19,120 nucleotides of DNA, taken from the NCBI GenBank assembly GCA_049679965.1, contig JBAUGX010000152.1, positions 1-19,120 on the forward strand, written 5' to 3'. The notes below the pieces were generated by a model, which ran no database searches, was not told where the DNA came from, and saw only the letters and a list, made by a program, of their open reading frames with translations. Position numbers and translations under genes: made by a program. Source of the stretch: 2-12-FULL-65-11 sp049679965. GTDB taxonomy: Bacteria > Acidobacteriota > Vicinamibacteria > Vicinamibacterales > CAVVIG01. Shown piece by piece: positions 1 to 6,798 of the stretch; the stretch's first letter is position 1, and each line of letters begins with the position of its first letter.

Positions 1-888
1 TCCAAGGCCGTCGCCGACCTTGGCAGGCGCGTCCACGCCTGCTGGAAGGCTCTCGGACGCCGCCTCCGCACGGATCAGTTCCCCAGCGTAGCTACTCGCC
101 ATCGACCGCAACCGCGCCGTTGTCGCCTGGAGCTGGACCAGCGTCAGGGACGGCGAGGCCAGGGTACGGGCGGCGGCGTTGATATCGAGGGCGAGATCGA
201 TTGGCGGGCCTCCCTGCTTCTCGTGCACGCGCTCCAATCGCCGACGCTCAGCCGTGGCCACATCGAAACGGTACGCCTGCCCTTCCCACTGAATGAGCGG
301 AGTCGCGGGGGCGACCGCCGGACCGGAGAGGGCCGCGATGATCGCCGCCTCCATCGTATCGGCGCGGCTTATCGCTGGACGAAGGTCGTCGGCGAGCCAC
401 TGTACGACGGCGCCTCTGTACCCCCCGTCGGCCAGCGGCGACGCGACGAGACGGCTGACGAGCGCTTCGGCCCGCTCGTGCGAGATCGTCCGCGCCATCA
501 CCATCCGCGACAAAAGCGCAAGCGCTCCTTGAAATTGCGCTGTCGCGGAGAACGCCCGCGTCGGCTCGAGCGCCGACAGGCTGACGGCACGCCGCACCGC
601 TGCGGTGTACAGGGCTGGCGTCCTGATGCCCATGCGATCGAGGGTGAGCATCAGCATGCGGTACCGAGGCAACGCACGCAGGGCGACCAGGACGTCCGGC
701 ATGTCGGCCGCGGCCGCTGAGCCGAACACGCGCTGGCCAAACGCCAGTTGATCCAGCCGGTCGGTTCGCTCGCGCACATCGGCCCCTCCAGTCGCCTCGA
801 CGAGCCACGCGGCGTCGATGGCGCGACCGCCGGGCGTCAGGAGTGAGGCGGGAGGTGCGGGCCTATTGTCGAGGCTGAAATACCGAGG
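1..888 (-). pseudogene. 3' part of a frameshifted secreted protein gene, unknown function (partial)
   Basis: On the minus strand one frame is open without a stop from about 890 to the left edge. It has normal coding composition, reading RYFSLDNRPAPPASLL, then LTPGGRAIDAAWLVEA, and continuing for about 295 residues. It has no convincing start of its own. It picks up where the reading frame entered at 1786 hits a stop at 863-865, one base out of register, so I read both as halves of one gene broken by a single-base shift near 883-890. The product is mostly helical and rich in Ala, Leu and Arg; I recognise no domain. The other frames here give Arg-rich shadow translations. The gene continues beyond the window, so its full length and function are unknown. 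It could be a pseudogene or a sequencing error. Confidence 0.6.
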
Positions 889-1786
889 TCCACAGCAGGC
901 GAGAGGCGGGAGGCGACGGCGCGCCGCTCGCTTCGACGCGTACGCGCATCAACATCAACGCACCATCGTAGACCCGCCTGGTGAACGGCTGCTCGTTGAG
1001 TCGCCAGTCTCGCAACTCGCTGACCCATGCGTCCGCCAGGGCTTTCATTGCGCCGCGTCGAGCGACGGGCTCGTCGATTTGCAGCCCGAGCGCGAAGTTT
1101 CGGCGCGCGGGATCGAGTTGGCCGATGGCGTCGTACAGGTAAGCTAATCGCCCGTCGGCTTGTGCGAAGAGCGCGTTCACGAACCGATCGGGGCTTGTGA
1201 CCTTTTCGCCGATGACTTCCTCCCAGATCTCGTTCGCGAAGTCTCCACCGGGCGGCACGACCCGACCGCCGCGGATGTGCAGGCTCCCGGCGAAAGCCCC
1301 GAAGGCCGCGGCGCTCGACTGATAGAGGTCTGTCAGCAGCAGGGAATGGTCGCCGAGATACTGGAGCGTGTCGGCGTCGATGGACGCGAGGCCGTGGCAC
1401 AGCAGCGACGCCTGGTTGTCGCCGAGAATCGTCACGAGGATCTCGGTCGGCCCAACCTGGCGACGGAAAACGGCGTCACTCCAGACCCGACTCGTCAAGG
1501 GCATAAGGACACGTTCCGTTGATCGCCCCTCAATCGTCATTCGGCGAAGCTGCTGCCGAAGGGCTTGTGGGTTCTCAATCCTTCGGTCGAGGCTGTTTTG
1601 CGCGAGGCGCGTGATCTCGAGGACGAAGCGCGCGGGATCCGGGACCGTGTCGAGACCGAGCGCGCGGGCGATGGCGGCCGTGCCGGCGGGGACGGGCACG
1701 TCTTCGGACACGTCAACGGCGGCCGAGGGTTGGGCCCCGAATACCGCGACTATCAGGATTCCGAGGAGAGACAGCCAACGCGTCAT
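863..1786 (-). CDS. Secreted protein of unknown function, 5' part before a frameshift
   Basis: This is the 5' part (307 codons from the ATG at 1786) of a secreted protein I do not recognise. The N-terminus MTRWLSLLGILIVAVFGAQ followed by PSAAVDV looks like a Sec signal peptide with cleavage near SAA. The mature part is helical, without known catalytic motifs, and the frame ends at a TAG at 863-865. The last residues (VFQPRQ) look out of frame, because the coding signal continues one base shifted to the left edge. Start choice is uncertain. The ATG at 1786 gives a clean signal peptide and sits 9 bases after a TATGAT box. An in-frame TTG at 1840 follows an AGGAGG at a short 4-base spacing and would add 18 residues. 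The gene is divergent from the hydrolase at 1871. Coding is clear; function is unknown. Confidence 0.7.
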   Translation of the reverse strand: MTRWLSLLGILIVAVFGAQPSAAVDVSEDVPVPAGTAAIARALGLDTVPDPARFVLEITRLAQNSLDRRIENPQALRQQLRRMTIEGRSTERVLMPLTSRVWSDAVFRRQVGPTEILVTILGDNQASLLCHGLASIDADTLQYLGDHSLLLTDLYQSSAAAFGAFAGSLHIRGGRVVPPGGDFANEIWEEVIGEKVTSPDRFVNALFAQADGRLAYLYDAIGQLDPARRNFALGLQIDEPVARRGAMKALADAWVSELRDWRLNEQPFTRRVYDGALMLMRVRVEASGAPSPPASRLLWTSVFQPRQ

Positions 1787-1795
1787 CAGGGGCAC

Positions 1796-1801
1796 ATCAT
1801 A
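1796..1801 (-). promoter_or_regulatory. Putative -10 box for the secreted-protein gene
   Basis: TATGAT on the minus strand matches five of six consensus bases and ends 9 bases before the ATG at 1786. No convincing -35 is visible. If it is used, the mRNA would begin at or next to the start codon. Confidence 0.3.
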
Positions 1802-1857
1802 GCCGGAACGCACCCGGTCGAGCAGCCGCTCCCGCCACAAAATTCCTCCTCTTAGCG

Positions 1858-1863
1858 TAGAGT
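1858..1863 (+). promoter_or_regulatory. Putative -10 box, alpha/beta hydrolase
   Basis: TAGAGT lies 7 bases before the ATG at 1871, and no Shine-Dalgarno sequence is visible there. The -35 region is poor. The spacing would give a leaderless transcript. Confidence 0.25.
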
Positions 1864-1870
1864 CAAACGG

Positions 1871-2671
1871 ATGCCGACGGTCGGACGTCTACGCTATCTG
1901 GAATCTGTGCCGCGTGGGACCGGGCGCGCGCGCGGCACGCTCGTCCTTCTTCACGCTTTTCCTCTCAATGCTCGAATGTGGGAACCCCAGCTCGCGTTAG
2001 CCGATCACGGCTGGCGCGTGCTGGCGCCGCAGTTTCGCGGATGTGACGGCGACAACGCCGACCCGCCAGCGGTATCGGTTGACGACTACACCGGTGACGT
2101 CATCGACCTGCTCGACGCGCTCCACGTCGAGGACGCCGTCATCGGTGGCTTGTCGATGGGCGGGTACACCGCTCTGGCCATCTTCCGCCATGCGCCACGC
2201 TACGTCCGCGGACTCATCCTGGCCGACACGCGGTCGCAGGCCGACACGCTCGAGGCTGCGGAAGGACGCGCGCGCATGCTGAAGCTGGTGGCGGAAAGGG
2301 GGCCATCGGCCATCGCTGACGAGATGATTCCCAAACTGCTTGGCGAGTCGACCAGAGCGCGGAGGCCGGAGATCGTCGAGCGCGTCCGCAGCCTGGTGCT
2401 GGCCAACTCGCCGCAGTCCATCGCCGGCGCTGTCCGGGTCCTGATGACTCGGCCGGACTCGACGCCGCTCCTGGCGCAGATTCATTGCCCCACGATCATC
2501 CTCGTGGGCGACGAAGACACGATGACTCCCCGTGCGCTGGCCGAGGAGATGCACGGCAGAATTGCCGGTTCCGAGCTCGCCGTGGTGACCGGGGCCGGAC
2601 ACCTCTCGAGTCTCGAGCAGCCGGCGGCGTTCAACGACGCCCTCGCCCGTTTTCTCACCCATCGGGTATAG
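1871..2671 (+). CDS. Alpha/beta hydrolase
   Basis: A 266-residue cytoplasmic alpha/beta-hydrolase of the size and motif pattern of the enol-lactonase/esterase group. The oxyanion-region motif LLHAFPLN is at about 26-33. The nucleophile elbow GLSMG places the catalytic Ser at 95. The acid is probably Asp216 in GDEDTMTP, and the base is His244 in GAGHLSSLEQP, which is the standard order Ser-Asp-His. No signal peptide is seen. The substrate cannot be told from sequence; resemblance to 3-oxoadipate enol-lactonase-type proteins is only at family level, and no aromatic-degradation genes are nearby. No ribosome binding site precedes the ATG, while a TAGAGT box 7 bases upstream suggests a leaderless mRNA. 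The short-chain dehydrogenase follows after 9 bases, so the two may be co-transcribed. The family assignment is firm. Confidence 0.9.
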   Translation: MPTVGRLRYLESVPRGTGRARGTLVLLHAFPLNARMWEPQLALADHGWRVLAPQFRGCDGDNADPPAVSVDDYTGDVIDLLDALHVEDAVIGGLSMGGYTALAIFRHAPRYVRGLILADTRSQADTLEAAEGRARMLKLVAERGPSAIADEMIPKLLGESTRARRPEIVERVRSLVLANSPQSIAGAVRVLMTRPDSTPLLAQIHCPTIILVGDEDTMTPRALAEEMHGRIAGSELAVVTGAGHLSSLEQPAAFNDALARFLTHRV

Positions 2672-2672
2672 T
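2667..2672 (+). promoter_or_regulatory. Putative -10 box, short-chain dehydrogenase
   Basis: TATAGT (five of six consensus bases) overlaps the stop of the hydrolase gene and ends 8 bases before the GTG at 2681. No Shine-Dalgarno or clear -35 is seen. It could give the dehydrogenase its own leaderless transcript. Confidence 0.3.
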
Positions 2673-2680
2673 CCAGGGCC

Positions 2681-3487
2681 GTGGACCTAGGCCTCGCCGA
2701 CAAAGTCGCCATCGTTACCGGCTCCAGCCGCGGCTTGGGCTTGGGAAGCGCTGCGGCCCTCGTCCGAGAGGGCTGTCGGGTGACCATTTGTGCTCGTGGA
2801 CAAACCCGGCTGCATGAGGCCGCCGAGGAACTGCGGAGGTTGGCCGGGTCGGCGGCGCCCGCCGCGAATCCTCAGAGCAATGATCGAGTTCTGCCGGTAG
2901 TTGCCGACCTGGCAACGGCCGAGGGCGTTGAGCGGGTTGTGACCCGGACCGTCGAGACCTTCGGCGGCCTGGATATCCTTGTCAACAACGTTGGCCTTGC
3001 TCGTGGGTCCGACATTACCGGCACGACTGACGCCGAGTGGGCCGAAGCGATCGACCAGACGCTGCTTCCGGCGATTCGGGCATCCAGATTGGCCGTCCCG
3101 CAGATGCGCCGGCGTGGTGGAGGAGCGATCGTCATGATCGCGTCGATTTGGGGCCGGGAATCAGGCGGCCGGATGACCTACAACGCCGTCAAAGCCGCGG
3201 AAATCAGCCTGGCCAAGTCGATGGCGCAGCAACTGGCGCGGGACAACATCCGCGTCAACAGCGTTGCGCCTGGGTCGATCCTGTTTCCGGGGGGGTCGTG
3301 GCACCGTCGTCAGCAGGAGGAGCCGGCCGAAATCGCCGACTTCGTGCGACGTGAGCTGCCATTCGGGCGGTTTGGCCGCCCCGAGGAGGTGGGGGCGGTC
3401 GTCGCGTTCCTCGTTTCGCCGCGCGCGAGCTGGATTAGCGGGGCAAGTGTCCCCGTTGACGGCTGCCAGTCACGCTCCCAGATCTAA
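2681..3487 (+). CDS. SDR-family NAD(P)-dependent oxidoreductase
   Basis: A 268-residue classical short-chain dehydrogenase/reductase. The Rossmann cofactor motif TGSSRGLG is at 13-20 (TGxxxGxG). The NNVG structural motif is at 102-105 in place of NNAG. The catalytic Ser is 155 (MIASIWG), and Tyr167 and Lys171 form YNAVK. The C-terminal PVDG near the end is typical of the fold. An Arg at 17 after the glycine-rich turn would favour NADP(H), which is an inference. It resembles 3-oxoacyl-ACP reductase-like SDRs, but the substrate cannot be assigned. The start is a GTG, because MDLGLADKVAIVTG has the usual SDR length before the first strand. It lies 9 bases after the hydrolase stop and may share its transcript or use the TATAGT box. 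The family is certain. Confidence 0.92.
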   Translation: MDLGLADKVAIVTGSSRGLGLGSAAALVREGCRVTICARGQTRLHEAAEELRRLAGSAAPAANPQSNDRVLPVVADLATAEGVERVVTRTVETFGGLDILVNNVGLARGSDITGTTDAEWAEAIDQTLLPAIRASRLAVPQMRRRGGGAIVMIASIWGRESGGRMTYNAVKAAEISLAKSMAQQLARDNIRVNSVAPGSILFPGGSWHRRQQEEPAEIADFVRRELPFGRFGRPEEVGAVVAFLVSPRASWISGASVPVDGCQSRSQI

Positions 3488-3941
3488 TCGCGGGGAGTCC
3501 CTCGTCGGCCTGCGTCTGTGATGCAGCCCGTCGGACACTGGAAAACTGTCGGGGAGTCTGGGAACGGGCGGTTCTGGAACGAAACGGGAAGCCTTCGGCA
3601 TTTTCAGTCTCGCCGATTTCCGGCTCGCTCGTATCTGCGGAGTGAAGGAAGAAACCTCTGCGCCGCACACGCGGCTCGCTTACATCCATCTTCAAATCTC
3701 CTGTACACCAATCTATCGGCTTGATGTTTCGAAAGCGTAACAGTCGGTACTTTGTACGTCAACGAAATCTCGCGCGCGCGCGAGCAAAGGAGCGTTGTAC
3801 GCCGGCGCGTCTGTGAGGATGAGTGCAGAAGTGACGAGCGTCGTGTCGATGAGAAGCGCGGACACAAAACTCCTCTTTGTGCTACCGTAGCCGCAGTTCG
3901 AACCGTCGCTGCATTCCGTACGTGCAACCGAGGAGGCTGAG
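3488..3941. other. Intergenic region without a recognisable gene
   Basis: About 450 bases separate the dehydrogenase from the small exported protein. Short open frames on both strands have no start signal, no coding composition and no familiar motif, so I call none. The region contains two copies of CGGGGAGTC (3491-3499 and 3550-3558), a 16-base CG palindrome at 3769-3784, and the leader of the next gene. A very weak promoter-like pair (CGGACA, 18 bases, TACCGT at 3883-3888) lies before that gene. I see no riboswitch or structured RNA I can name. Confidence 0.6.
3769..3784. repeat. 16-base perfect palindrome of alternating CG
   Basis: CTCGCGCG followed directly by its reverse complement CGCGCGAG. 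It is an alternating purine-pyrimidine tract in non-coding DNA. It could bind a dimeric protein or adopt Z-form, but no function is shown. Confidence 0.6.
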
Positions 3942-4295
3942 ATGAAGATGAAACTGGCGTTCCTGGGCATGGCGACCGTGTTCGTGCTTGTCGCGGCTGG
4001 CCACGGCACCAGGGGCTATGCGGCCGCCCAGGAGCAGACGTGGACCGGCGACATTAGCGACATCACGTGTGGACGGTCCCACCTGAAGATGTCCCAGGGC
4101 CTCTTCACGGCTCCGGAGTGCGTGATTGCCTGCACCGAGAAGGGCAAGTTCGTCTTCGTGACGACTGACAAGATTTTCGATATCGCCAATCAAGACTTTG
4201 CCGGGCTCAAGGAGCACGCGGGCGAGCCTGTCAAGCTGACCGGCGAGCTGAAGCAAGGCGAGATAGTCGTTTCGAAGATCGACAGCTCCAAGTAG
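3942..4295 (+). CDS. Small exported OB-fold-like protein with Cys/His cluster
   Basis: A 117-residue exported protein. A Lys-rich start followed by a hydrophobic stretch (LAFLGMATVFVLVAAG) forms a signal peptide with probable cleavage near YAAA-QE. The mature domain of about 85 residues alternates short beta strands, with WTGDISDITCG near its start and GEPVKLTGELKQGEIVVSKID at the end. That is the pattern of small secreted OB-type domains frequent in Acidobacteria. It has C43-x3-H47 and C60-x3-C64, which could bind a metal or form a disulfide. The function is unknown. An AGGAGG six bases before the ATG makes the start secure. It is a single gene: the next gene has its own promoter and no stretch links them. 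The OB-fold call comes from sequence pattern only. Confidence 0.82.
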   Translation: MKMKLAFLGMATVFVLVAAGHGTRGYAAAQEQTWTGDISDITCGRSHLKMSQGLFTAPECVIACTEKGKFVFVTTDKIFDIANQDFAGLKEHAGEPVKLTGELKQGEIVVSKIDSSK

Positions 4296-4322
4296 CCACA
4301 CAATAACGGGCACTTTCACCTC

Positions 4323-4351
4323 TTGATCGCCCTCTGATCGGCTGGTACTAT
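4323..4351 (+). promoter_or_regulatory. Sigma-70-type promoter of the helicase gene
   Basis: TTGATC (4323-4328), a 17-base spacer and TACTAT (4346-4351). Each box matches four of six consensus bases and the spacing is optimal. The -10 box ends 9 bases before the ATG at 4361 and no Shine-Dalgarno is present, so the transcript should start at or within a few bases of the start codon. Confidence 0.5.
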
Positions 4352-4360
4352 CGGTCCGCC

Positions 4361-6796
4361 ATGCCCGATTCGGCGGCGCTTCGCTCCGACGTCCTTTCTG
4401 CGAAGTCTCGCCAGGATCAGGCGCTCGACGCCGCTCTTGAGCGGCTGGCGCCCGGCAGCGTCCGCGAGAGGCCCGACACGCCGGACCTCCACGTCACGTC
4501 CGTAAGGCGCCTGCCGGCCCAGGCCGCGCAGTACGCGCCGTTCCCCCCAGGGCTCGAGCCACGCCTGCAGGCGGCGCTCGAGGCGAGAGGGGTGACTGAG
4601 CTCTACACCCATCAGGCCGAAGCCATCGAGCACGCGCTGGCGGGACGTCACGTCGTGGTCACGACGCCGACCGCGTCCGGGAAGACGCTGTGCTACAACG
4701 CCCCGGTCCTCCATTCGATTCTGCAGGATCCCTCGAGCCGGGCGTTGTACCTGTTCCCGACAAAGGCGCTGGCGCAGGATCAGCTCGCCGAGTTGCATGC
4801 GATGTGTGAAGCGATCGCCGCGAACGCCGGCGACGAGATCGGCGTGTTCACCTACGACGGTGATACGCCGCAGGACGCACGGCGCACCATCCGCGCGCGG
4901 GCGCACCTGGTGCTCAGCAATCCGGACATGGTGCATGCGGGCATCCTCCCGCACCATCCACGATGGGCCAAGCTGTTCGAGAACCTGCGCTACGTCGTCA
5001 TTGACGAGCTGCATGCCTACCGCGGCGTATTCGGCAGCCATCTTTGCAACGTCTTGCGGCGCTTGCGCCGCGTCTGCCGCCACTACGGATCGAACCCGGT
5101 CGTTCTCTGCTCGTCGGCGACCATTGCCAATCCGCGTGAATTGGCCGAGCGGCTCACCGAGCAGACCTTCGAGCTGGTGGACCAGAGCGGCGCACCGCGC
5201 GGCGAGAAATTCTTTATGTTCGTCAACCCGCCGGTCGTCAACCGTCAGCTTGGCATCCGGCGGTCGTACTTGAGCGAGACACGGCGCATTGCGTCGGAGT
5301 TTCTCAAGCGGAGTCTCCAGACGATTGTGTTTGCGCAGAGCCGGCTGGCGACCGAGATCCTGACGACGTATCTGAAGGATGATTTCGCGGGAATCCCCGG
5401 AGGGCCCGAGCCGATCAGAGGGTACCGCGGGGGGTATCTGCCGCACCGGCGCCGCGAGATCGAGAAGGGCCTGCGGGATGGCAGCGTTCGAGGAGTGGTG
5501 ACCACCAACGCGCTCGAGCTTGGCATCGACATCGGCGCGCTCGACGTGTCGGTGATGGCCGGCTATCCCGGCAGCATCGCCGCCACGTGGCAGCGGGCCG
5601 GGCGCGCGGGGCGCCGATCCGGCCGGTCGGCGGCGGTGATGGTGGCCAGCAGTGCGCCGCTCGACCAGTTTGTCGTGCGTAACCCGTCGTACTTCTTTGA
5701 TGCGTCGCCAGAACGCGCGCTCATCGATCCGGACAACCTGCACATCCTGGTCGATCATGTGAAGTGCGCGACCTTCGAGCTGCCGTTCACGACGACGGAG
5801 ACGTTCGGCAAGCAGCACGACGTGCAGGAGATCCTCAGTGTGCTCGCCGAGCAGGGCCTCGTGCATCGGCCCTCGCCCGAGGCCGAGAGTCTACGCTCGA
5901 GGCCGAGGGAGGGCGAGGGTCAGGAGGCGAGCGGGGGTGGGGCCCCGCGAGAAATAGAAAAATGGGCCTGGACCAACGAGTCCTATCCGGCCGACGCGGT
6001 CAGTCTGCGGTCCGTGTCGTCGGACAACTTCGTCGTCGTGGATATCACCGATGAGACACAGGTCATCGGGGAGACCGACTTCACGAGCGGGCCAGCCACC
6101 GTGCACCCGAAAGCCATCTACATCGTCGAGGGCAAGCTGTACCAGGTGGAGCGCCTCGACTTCGACGGGCGCAAGGCGTTCGTTCGAGCGATCGACTGCG
6201 ACTACTACACCGACGCGATCACGTACGCGAAGGTCACGATTCTCGACACGATCGCCGATCAACAACTGCCCGCTCATGGTGAAGTCCGCGTGGTGTCGCG
6301 CGTGGTGGGCTTCAAGAAGATCAAGTTCTACACGAACGAGAACGTCGGCTCAGGCGAGCTAGATCTGCCTGAGCAGCAGATGCACACAACGTCGTATTGG
6401 CTGACGATTCCCTCTTCGGTGATGGGGCGGCTGCCGCTCGCGCCTGATGATCGCCGTGACGGCATCGTCGGCCTGTCGTTCGCGATCCGACAGGTCGCAC
6501 AGCTGCTGCTCATGTGCGATCGCCATGACATTGGCATTTCCATCGATTCGGAGCCGGACCCCCTCTCTGCGCGGATCTTCGTGTACGACAATTATCCAGG
6601 CGGCATCGGTTTCAGCGAGCCGCTGTTCCGCATGCACGCCGAGCTTGTGACCGCGACCAGGCGACTGGTTGCTGAGTGCCCGTGCGAGAACGGCTGTCCG
6701 GGATGCGTGGGTCCGGTCGGCAACACGGGCCCGCTGGCCAAGTCGGCGGCGCTGCGGATTCTGGACCTGCTGCTCGCGGGGTCGGACGGCGCCTGA
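4361..6796 (+). CDS. mrfA: MrfA/YprA-type DEAD/DEAH-like DNA repair helicase with C-terminal cysteine cluster
   Basis: An 811-residue superfamily 2 helicase. The Q-like motif LYTHQAEAI is at 81-89, Walker A TPTASGKT at 102-109, Ia FPTKALAQDQ at 132-141, Walker B DELH at 215-218, SSAT at 251-254, motif V TTNALELGID at 381-390 and motif VI QRAGRAGR at 411-418. The C-terminal accessory domain (DUF1998 type) ends in four cysteines, C773, C775, C779 and C782 (CPC then GCPGC), which probably bind a metal. This layout is that of Bacillus YprA/MrfA and the Hrq1 relatives, which act in repair of mitomycin-type DNA damage. The exonuclease partner follows after 2 bases, which strengthens the assignment. 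Residues about 504-535 are a Pro/Glu/Gly-rich insert over an inverted repeat and are probably a disordered linker. The start follows a promoter with no leader. Orthology is inferred. Confidence 0.88.
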   Translation: MPDSAALRSDVLSAKSRQDQALDAALERLAPGSVRERPDTPDLHVTSVRRLPAQAAQYAPFPPGLEPRLQAALEARGVTELYTHQAEAIEHALAGRHVVVTTPTASGKTLCYNAPVLHSILQDPSSRALYLFPTKALAQDQLAELHAMCEAIAANAGDEIGVFTYDGDTPQDARRTIRARAHLVLSNPDMVHAGILPHHPRWAKLFENLRYVVIDELHAYRGVFGSHLCNVLRRLRRVCRHYGSNPVVLCSSATIANPRELAERLTEQTFELVDQSGAPRGEKFFMFVNPPVVNRQLGIRRSYLSETRRIASEFLKRSLQTIVFAQSRLATEILTTYLKDDFAGIPGGPEPIRGYRGGYLPHRRREIEKGLRDGSVRGVVTTNALELGIDIGALDVSVMAGYPGSIAATWQRAGRAGRRSGRSAAVMVASSAPLDQFVVRNPSYFFDASPERALIDPDNLHILVDHVKCATFELPFTTTETFGKQHDVQEILSVLAEQGLVHRPSPEAESLRSRPREGEGQEASGGGAPREIEKWAWTNESYPADAVSLRSVSSDNFVVVDITDETQVIGETDFTSGPATVHPKAIYIVEGKLYQVERLDFDGRKAFVRAIDCDYYTDAITYAKVTILDTIADQQLPAHGEVRVVSRVVGFKKIKFYTNENVGSGELDLPEQQMHTTSYWLTIPSSVMGRLPLAPDDRRDGIVGLSFAIRQVAQLLLMCDRHDIGISIDSEPDPLSARIFVYDNYPGGIGFSEPLFRMHAELVTATRRLVAECPCENGCPGCVGPVGNTGPLAKSAALRILDLLLAGSDGA
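5871..5919 (+). repeat. Inverted repeat inside the helicase gene
   Basis: CCCTCGCCC (5871-5879) and GGGCGAGGG (5911-5919) are perfect 9-base arms around 31 bases that themselves repeat GAGGCCGAG-like units. The element stays in frame and encodes about 17 low-complexity residues between helicase domains. It looks like a short intergenic-type repeat captured by the gene. Confidence 0.55.
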
Positions 6797-6798
6797 AG

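Noticed and set aside
248..808. Minus-strand open frame of 186 codons at the left end
   Set aside because: The translation is Arg-rich and repetitive. The neighbouring minus frame is open over the whole stretch with normal protein composition, so this is a shadow.
3859..3888. Promoter CGGACA, 18 bases, TACCGT before the small exported protein
   Set aside because: Each box matches only part of the consensus, and such pairs are expected by chance in this many bases. It is noted in the gap entry only.
3604..3927. Minus-strand open frame of 107 codons in the gap before the small exported protein
   Set aside because: It has no Shine-Dalgarno, no motif and atypical composition, and it overlaps the leader of the next gene.
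6676..6798. Longer start for the exonuclease inside the helicase gene
   Set aside because: It would add 41 residues that overlap the helicase C-terminal cysteine region in another frame and exceed the family length. The ATG at 6799 fits better.
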